Program-made: the position numbers and the translations under genes | The notes under the pieces: model-generated | What the model was told of the DNA's origin: nothing | Database searches by the model: none | Seen by the model: only the letters and a program-made list of their open reading frames with translations | Assembly (NCBI GenBank): GCA_029582265.1 | Contig: CM055835.1 | Span: 11,649,498 to 11,713,497 of the forward strand | Direction: 5' to 3' | Source: Zoroaster sp. YZ-2022 | Taxonomy: Eukaryota > Echinodermata > Asteroidea > Forcipulatida > Zoroasteridae | Length of the DNA: 64,000 nucleotides | Part shown: positions 54,201 to 63,200 of the stretch, piece after piece | How the letters are laid out: the number at the start of each line of letters is the position of its first letter | How positions within the stretch are numbered: position 1 is the first letter of the stretch

Positions 54201-57200
54201 GTGTAAATGGACGGCACGCCGATTTATCGGCTCATGTCGTACCTGTCAAATTATGATTTTTTTTGTTATATAAACAGGGGGTTACGAAGCATTATGGGTA
54301 ATATTATGATGCCTTGACATGTTCTGACATAAACAAACCACTTTTCTTTATCATACAATGCACATTTGAAGACTTTCAAGCAATAACTTGCAGATTTATT
54401 GATATTTATTCTGAGGAACGATAAATATATTAAAGTTTATATTTGGATTGGCTGCAATGCATTATGGGTAATCCGAAGATGATCCCCATCTCAATATTCA
54501 CACTCATTGAGTCAACTTTTATTTTGATACCTTACTCTCTTCAATTGGTAAAAGATAAACAAATTATTAATTATTTACACAGTTGACCTTGATTGTTTAA
54601 AGTATCAAATTCCGTCCGTAAACGTGAAATAATTCCGGGTAGAAAGAGTTAAAAATAACATTTGCTGACAGCTTTTCACAGACTTATCGGCTTTTGTGTC
54701 TAGTTTGTTTTGAGCTGACTGCCATCTGCCAGTATCACAAGTTGGTATTTGTGCCTATTGTTCGCAGTTATTTGATTAGTACCAGTGTGGGACACATGAA
54801 TTATTTTTGCATGTGTGTGGGGAATAGGGATGCTATGAGTTGTTGGTAATATAGAGGCAGGAAATTATTACAGTAAGTCCACATTTATTGCAACTCTTTT
54901 GATTACATGTATTGCTTTCTAACAATATGACAGTGAAGACGAGTACATTAAAACGGCACATTCACAGACTTCCTTGCTGGTTCAGAAAAACAATTTGTAA
55001 TTACTAATCCTATACCTTACATTAATCTCTTTGCACTGGCCCTCCTTGATAGCCATGTATCATATATGGCACATATACTGACACGTATTTTGGTTTGCTT
55101 CATTTACAGCTGTGAATCCATGTCTAGATACAAGTCTTTGCACAGATACAGGAGAGTATTGTGAACCAGATAGCAGTCAAGCAGGTTATACTTGTCGTTG
55201 TCAAGCTTATAATGGATTCCTTCGTGTATCCAACCAATGCCTGAGTGAGTATAGCTTACAAGGTTTTCCCATCAGTGGTAGATCCATTGCAGCCCCAACC
55301 CCCCTATTCCACCCCTCCACCATAGAACAAAGGAAAACAAAAAAGATAATAAATATTGTTGTATATTAAGTGAAGCCGAGGGAAGGGAAGTAAGTGGTAC
55401 ACAAAAATCACTCAAAAACTGAATATAACACTGTGAAAATAGAAAGAACACTCTTATGGAGTGCCCCCCCCCCCCCAAAAAAAAATCTGGATATGCCCTT
55501 TATCTACTTTCCTGATTGTTGAAGTCTAGACAACATATAGTGGCACATTCAGGTTTTATCCCCTCATCACTCACCCAGTAGCGGATGCAGGGAACATACA
55601 GGGCATACGCCCTTCTCCAATATGCCCACAAGCATATCAGCCCCCTTTGCAGAATGCTCTGTTATGCATGATTAAATAGTACAGAATATTTGTTGCCCAT
55701 TTTTATTTAAAAAATGGAAAATCATTGGGGGCTCAAGCCCACCTGTTGCCCCTCCCCCATTGGGTGAGCAGCTGGATTGATAAAAATAATGCAATTGTGG
55801 CTTGATAAAAGTACAGTGTTGAGTTGAGTATAATGTGCAAGGCTAACTTGTAATTAACCGTTATTTTTTGCAGCACGCCCATCGTTAAGAGTAGTGATAA
55901 GAGTTCTGGAAACATACATTGCTGTGTATAGCAATCCATCCTCGGCTGCCTCTAGAAATTTCATTGCAAAAATTGAACGTCTGGTGAGTGAAATTCGTAA
56001 TTTATTAGAGGTGTTTTGATTTACATGTTCCAGATGAGGTTAATTGTTAATTTATTTTAATTGAAATAGATGGGGGTGGAGAACATTTAATTGTTTACAT
56101 TCTAAGAAGTTTTTATGGCATGATGAATAAACTTGTGGGGACGTGCAAAATTATTTCATGTGAAATGTTTTCATTTTTAATAGAGAAAACACAACAAGTT
56201 GCAATCAGTTGCCATTTGTGACAATCACTTACTAAGTTTTATGGCATGGTGAAGCGTGTAAAGCTATTAATTTGTTATGATGAATTTTCACAATTATCTC
56301 ATAGAATTGTTTTCTTGATGTTTCTGAAACATTCACTGTTCAATTTCTTGATGTTCATGAAAGTTTAGATAGCCTACATGACCTTTTTACCAAGAGTGTA
56401 CTCTGGCTGTAAGCAGAGAGATACAAACGGATAAACATCTAGGGAACATCAAGAATACTAGGAGTATTTTACTGCTCAAGTTCATTGTCTTTTGCTTTTG
56501 TTAAATGTGTTCCTATGTTACCATTGTGGAGTGGCCTTTTTCTAAATGCCTTGTGTTGTTATTATTCTTGTCAGGCCTTGTTCATACTAAGTCAAGATCC
56601 ATCAGTGGTGTCTGCAACATCTGTAGAAGGCGTATTGATCCAGAATGGCAGTGTGATTGCTACCTTGGTAGTTTTTTACCCAGTTGGGACAGTTCCACCG
56701 ATGGACGATACACTGAGAGTCCTATCCAGCAGTAATTCACTAAGTGATGGCACTGATACAGTACTAATCGATCCTTCATCCACAATGGTCCAAGGTATTG
56801 CTTTTCAAAACAAACTATTACAGAACAAGTGCCACAAAGCACATGCATTTGGACAATGTTTATGCCATAAATAGGGCGATTGTTAAACAAAGGCTTTATT
56901 ATGCTAAACCCGCTGTCCATGCGTGTAGTTTTGGCTATTTTTCAGGAGCACTCAGTAGTGACGGAATTTAAAGGGCACCCAGTTTTGAGGGGAAAAAAAA
57001 TGAAATTCACTGTTGCATGTTGGGAAAATGGTGGAAACCATCAATACACAAAACTAATAGTAGATTAAAACAGTATTTAATGTATTGCACAATGTGCATA
57101 GCCATAAACATTTCAAGGGACAGCGAAAAATATTTTGGAAAAGTTGCCCCCTGAAAAATTATTCTGAAAAACTGCCCCCTGAAATTATATTTCAATTAGG

Positions 57201-60200
57201 CTTGAGCGATATTGATTTTTTTCATCCATGATATATCATCAAACATATATCGCGATTTTCGATAATATCGCGATTATTTTTTTTCACGCATGAGTACTTT
57301 AGAGCCGATAATAACAGGAATGTACCCATATACACGTGTCACAATAAATTGCCAGTGCTTACCGGAGAGACATGTGGAATCGCGCCGTTCACGAGTGCAC
57401 CATGGCCATTGGCAAATTCTTTTGCACAATAATTATGTGGGACAGTTACTGCGTCGTGCATCCCAATCAAATTATCAGCCCAAGTTCACGTGACTCACGT
57501 TCCACGTTACTATGTCATAGTATAAACACGTGACTAGGTTTATTCCTGCATAAAACCATGTGATTGTGACACGTCATTTGCACTTCGGAAAATGTGACCG
57601 AGTTTGGATTGTACTCACACTATTTTAAACGTCACATGGTTTATCAAGAGTAGTGGATGTGTTTTGTCACTAGACAAGAGTCTCAGTATGGTATAATAGA
57701 ATAGTGTCCTAATTCCCCAACTTTGATCAAGCCGCTGTCGATCCATGCTTTGATTTATTTCATGACTAATATGAGCACAGAGCACCTGCAATTACTCCAA
57801 ATGTTATTTTGTTGTCGATTTTAAGGTAACGCCCATATTCTGCATATATTTAAATATGCATGATATAATGTACTCGCACGTGGTACTGGTGCACCAGCCA
57901 GAGTCACAGACCACCATGGATAGACAGTGAGACATAAACATTGTCTACACATTGTTGGATCAAATACCCCATTCAATCCCGTCTTAATCCGTCTGAATAG
58001 ATTTCTTTGAGTGGCGGTGGATTTTAAACAACGCCCTGTCAGGCGGCTCATTTGTGATATGACTGTCGGCTTACCACAGAAGTAGTTCAATTTTGTTTCT
58101 CACTTTCGAAAGCTGAAAAGATTTTCCTAAGTTTTTTCCATGGAATTTCTGACCCGACTGACAATCGAGGATTTTTTTTTAATAGCGATATATTTTTTCT
58201 CTTCGCGATATATTTTTTTCATCGCGATTTGCCGATATCTCGATAATTTGAAAAGTTCTCAATATCGTAATTGAATTTAAAAAAACATCGCGATATTCGA
58301 TATTATCGTGTCATCGCCCAAGCCTAATTTCAATTGAGGTCACTAAACATCTGCCCCTTCTTTTTAATGGTAAAAATGTGGTAAAATATTTTGTTGTAGG
58401 GCAAATTGTTTGTGTCAATTTATTTGTTATTATTGAAACAAAAATTATTAAAACTAAAATGGGCCCTTATCCCCCTCCCACTGTTAATGGAAATGAAGTA
58501 CTTCACTGAAAAATAGTACTGAAAAATTGAACAAATTTACCCCTGAAATGTTTGTCTTATGAACACAGGCACAGGTGGTGCTGTGCCTATATGTAAATCT
58601 GTCACTATACTACAACTGCAATTGTACAAGATGATGTATTCATGTTGTATTGATAACAACAATTCCCCCAAATCAAGGATAATTTGGTAGTCCGCAAAGG
58701 GACGATACTTACCAGTGAAACCTACAATTGCATATTTCTCAAGCCTTGGCCTTCCACGTTAGAATCTGATACCATCTGGCCCATGAATATCTGTTGGGAG
58801 TGCATCAATGCCCATCTGACTGCCAGCAGTTCCAGGACATTGATGTGTAGGATGATTTCCACCAGGGTCCACGTTCCTGCGACAGAATCCATCACCACGT
58901 TCGCTCCCCAGCTATGGTTGGAGGCATCCGTTGTTATGGTCAGCGTTGGCTGAGGGTGTAGGAATGCTTGACCCGCAATGAGATTGGATCGTCAAAGCCA
59001 CCAGCTGAGGTGGGGGCAAACCAGAGGACCGATTGGGATGGGAGTGATATTGGGTGAAGGGATGGTCGGTAGTGGGGCAGTAGGGGCAGCTTTAAAGGCT
59101 GCATTTGCATTCTGCACCAAGGTACCATGTCCACTAGGCTGACCATGAAACCTAAGAGGCATAACCAAGCTACAGCTGGGGCAACTTGAGTGGATATGAA
59201 CAGCGAAGCACAATCCACAATGATTTTGTATGCAATCAAGAGTAGGGAAGGCCAATCCCCTCTGGAGGTCCAATTCTGCTGGGTCCAAGGTCAGTTGGGT
59301 AGATGGGAATGGTCAGGATTTCTTCTCGTTTATTCAGAAACCCAGTTTGGCCGTGAGGCTCGGTGTTGCCCACCACCAGCCAATCGTCCAGATAGACAAA
59401 GATTTGGACAATCTGTTGTTGGAGAATTCCTGCCACCACCTTCACAAGTCACGTAAACACCCTTGGAGCCGTGGATAGGCCGAAGGAGAGAGAGCGGAAC
59501 TAGTATGTAATCCCATTGTAAAGGAACCGTAGATAGTGATGTTACTACTCCCTGATAGGCCCATGGAGAAAGCATCCTCTAGGTCCAGCGATGCCGCCCA
59601 GACTGGTAGGGGCATGGCTTCAAGAACCGTGCGGAGAGACTCCATCCTGAACCATTTTGGTTGAATGAAATGATTTTCAAAGGGCAGTGGTTCAGAATAG
59701 GTCGCCATTCTCCAGGGCATTTTTTGGGCATCAGAAAAAGAGCCTTTGTCGGTTTCCTCTTTAGGGACCCAGAGGAAAAGGGGTCCAGTATTCAGGGACT
59801 ACCATAGATACTGGAAGGCCCTGCAGGCACAGTCCTAGTAGTATGCACCGAAGCTTTACCGGTGGCCAGAGACCCTTGAGGCATGACCCTGGAAAGCGTA
59901 TGAACATCTGCAGGTGAAGCATCATCAGCGACTGAATCCGTCATCCTAGGGCGTCGTCTTTGAGGCTTCCCGAGCACTGGCCGAAGAATCTCTGGAGGGA
60001 GACCAGGACCGGAACTAGGCTGTGACCACTCCCCACTCCGGTGATCCCCAGTCTCTACAAACTATACACAGTTTTCCGCGGTTGCAAACTCTGCAACGAG
60101 GGCATAAATCATGCAGATCTTGCGCCGGACATAGTTTAATACAGCGGCATGAACTGCACGTAACAAAATTTGGGGGAACAATGCCACGCTTGCTTGTGCG

Positions 60201-63200
60201 TGCCTTCGTCATAACTGAAAATGAAAAACACTGGGAACTTACCAAAAAAGGAACACAGTAATAAAACTCTTAAATTTATTATCAAAGGAAGTGTGGAAAA
60301 GAAATAACGAGACAACACACTATGTAACTCTTCTTTTATTAAAAAAATCAGAAACTATTGTAGAAAAGGATATGTTCGGCAAACTTGAGCTGTGATAGCA
60401 CGTCTTACTTCGTCGAATGGTAGAGAAAAAGTGGACGAGTGACCCGACTAATGCGGGCCGGAGCGGGGCCTCTTGAGGGCGCTCTTTTAGTGTGGTATCA
60501 GATTCTAGTTTGGAAGCCTATTAAAGGCTTGAGAAATACGTATGTAAATGTATGTTTAACAGGTAAGGGAGTCCCTGAAGTGGACATATTCACTAATTGA
60601 TCTTGGTATTAAATAATCTTTGGTAATTTATTCATTTATCAGATACAACATCTTGCCCTGCGCCCTGCTTAAATGGTGGTACCTGTCTCAGTTCTGGTGT
60701 CTACCCACAGTATACATACTCATGCAGGTAAATACACAAATACACATCATTGCAGAAGGTGTCATTGTTACCCAAGGGTTTCTTGATCAGGGTCTATTGG
60801 TATCCTCATTGGGAGAATAGGGTTTCAGAATCAAAGTATATCACAATGGGGATAGTAAAGTTGACATCGACCCTAATGTGAGTGTTAAATAAAAAAAAAA
60901 TTAAATGATATTTTGGAAGTATACTCTATTGGTGATTCTAGGGTGTTAAAGGAGGCTTATGATCGAACCCCCTTTTTTATAACGCAATACTGAGTTTAGC
61001 AGACTGTTAATTAAAGTTGTCTGCCACGAAATGTATCAAATTAAATTCTTGAAAGATGTGGACCAGTGATACTGGGGAGGGGAAATCCTGATGTATATTT
61101 ACCACATTTGTGACCCCTTTTTTGCAGTGTGCAAGACTTTTTTTTTTGCTGGACACCCTGGATCATTCCATTGTATGCTCTGCCAACATAACAGAACAAT
61201 TAATTGGACACCGTTGTCGTTCACTATTGGTTTCTTTGACAAGAGCATTCTAAACACTTTTGGTACTACAAAACTACTATAATCTGAAAACTTTAAAAGT
61301 TTTACAATAAAAAAGTTTTACAATATAGTAATACTTGATGTCAAGTTAATGATGGTACCAAACATCTTGGTAAATTATTCTGTCTGGTATTTTTTAGAAA
61401 GCGTTGTTATATCGATATGCTTTTCTTTATATTGTGACGTCGTGTCAGTAGCCTCTCTTTGGTACTGGTAACCGATGGGTAGCGTTCAGCCTCGATGAGG
61501 AATGCCTGCATTGGTGGGCCACAGCACCGAGCTCGTTGGATGAACACAGTAGACCAGTATCATTGGATCAGTGGATCATCGAACAGGGTTGGGCACGGAC
61601 ATCAGGGGAATCGAACCCAAGGGAATATGGGATGAGTGTCCAAGGGAATGAGAGAACTCAGATAATAATAATGTTCATGTGTGGATTTCACGTATCAAAT
61701 TCAAGTGGTGCTCAAGAATTAATATTATCTGCCAGCTCAAAAGGCTCATAAGGTTCATAAATCATTCCTGAAACCATCTCAGCTCCCTGAAGGAATCCCA
61801 GAGTATTTCATGGTGTTTTCATTGGTGTTAGCGTCGTGAAATTGCCATGAACTATTTATGCCTTCACAGGTAAAACAGATTTTCAGGGCATTTTCAGGAG
61901 AGAAGTTATTCAATTATGATTAAGTGTCTTGCTCAAGGATGAACACAGCAGACCAGTATCATTGGATCAGTGGATCATCGAACAGGGTTGGGCACGGACA
62001 TCAGGGGAATCGAACCCAAGGGAATATGGGATGAGTGTCCAAGGGAATGAGAGAACCAAGGGAATTCAGCAGGGCAGTTGGGGCAGTCTTCCATAATTAC
62101 CCGAGATATATTTATTTATCTCAGGCCCTGGGTACCTTAATCTATGAATAAAATCTGCACCTTTATTAATAAAGTATTTTCTTGAATACCAGGACCATTC
62201 AATGATTTTCAATTATTAGTTGGTTACACTTCTTGATTCTCCCATGATTCTTTCATGATTCTTTCATGATTCTTTCATGATTCTACCATGATTCTACTCA
62301 TGATTCTACTCTAATTTTGGTCGTACTCCCCCTTTTATAGACAACAAGTCCCATTGACTGTACACAAATGTCTTGTCCCATTCATAACTGCACTAAACAC
62401 ATTGACCAATCAAAATACAGGGATAGCTGATTGCAATACTGGTCAGTGACTGCCTTGCGCAATACTGGTCAGTGACTAAAGCTTGGGTTTGTAGACTGAT
62501 TATGCAATCACCAGCTAATGCACTCACACAGTTGGTGTCAACGGAATACAATTTAAAACGTATACTTGCTGAACCGTCACAATATATACAGAGACTGTAA
62601 CAGAGTGTTATCAAAAATAAATTCAACACCTCTATATCTATTGAGTCATGCATTAATGCTATCTATCCGTTATGTGTAGTTGTCAGACTTCATTTAGTGG
62701 TGCGCGATGTGAGATAGTGGACAACTCTCCAGTGGTTTCAACATCAAGCCCCACAACAGCAGCTCTCGGAGGTAAGCACAGTGAAGATTGCATTCCTATA
62801 GACCATATCTTGCCACAAGCTGCCTGGCTTGCCATCAGGGACAGAGATGGATTCATATACCCACAGGTTACCATGTCTATACCATTAGGGGCCCTTTGAA
62901 ATAAGGGAATCAAAGTTATATATCTATGCGCAGTCTTTACCACAGGAGTTGATTATGGGGACCTTTACTCCCCGTGGCAATGGCCCTAAAGTTTTCAACC
63001 AATCAGAATGTCTAAACTGTCTAGTGCATTTATGAGTTCAGGTTCGTAACTTTACTGTAGTACACTGTGCATGAACGTGATGCATAGCAAATGATTACAT
63101 CATCAATTTACGGCCCAATGATTTTAGCTGAAGTTTAAATGAGTTCACCTTCGACAAATCATTCAGCACAAATCTGAACTTTGACATCACAAATTGCTTC

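Larger units (their letters stand above)
56795..60642 (+). other. Intron 42
   Basis: Holds the hAT-like element at 57197-58326 and the DIRS-like remnant at 58690-60250. The stretch 60250-60600 is unassigned and may be the end of the DIRS-like element. Confidence 0.6.
60728..62679 (+). other. Intron 43
   Basis: Contains a direct repeat of about 116 bp (61541-61657 and 61940-62056), SINE and MITE fragments between them, and an 11-bp tandem repeat at 62237-62311. No exon seen. Confidence 0.55.
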
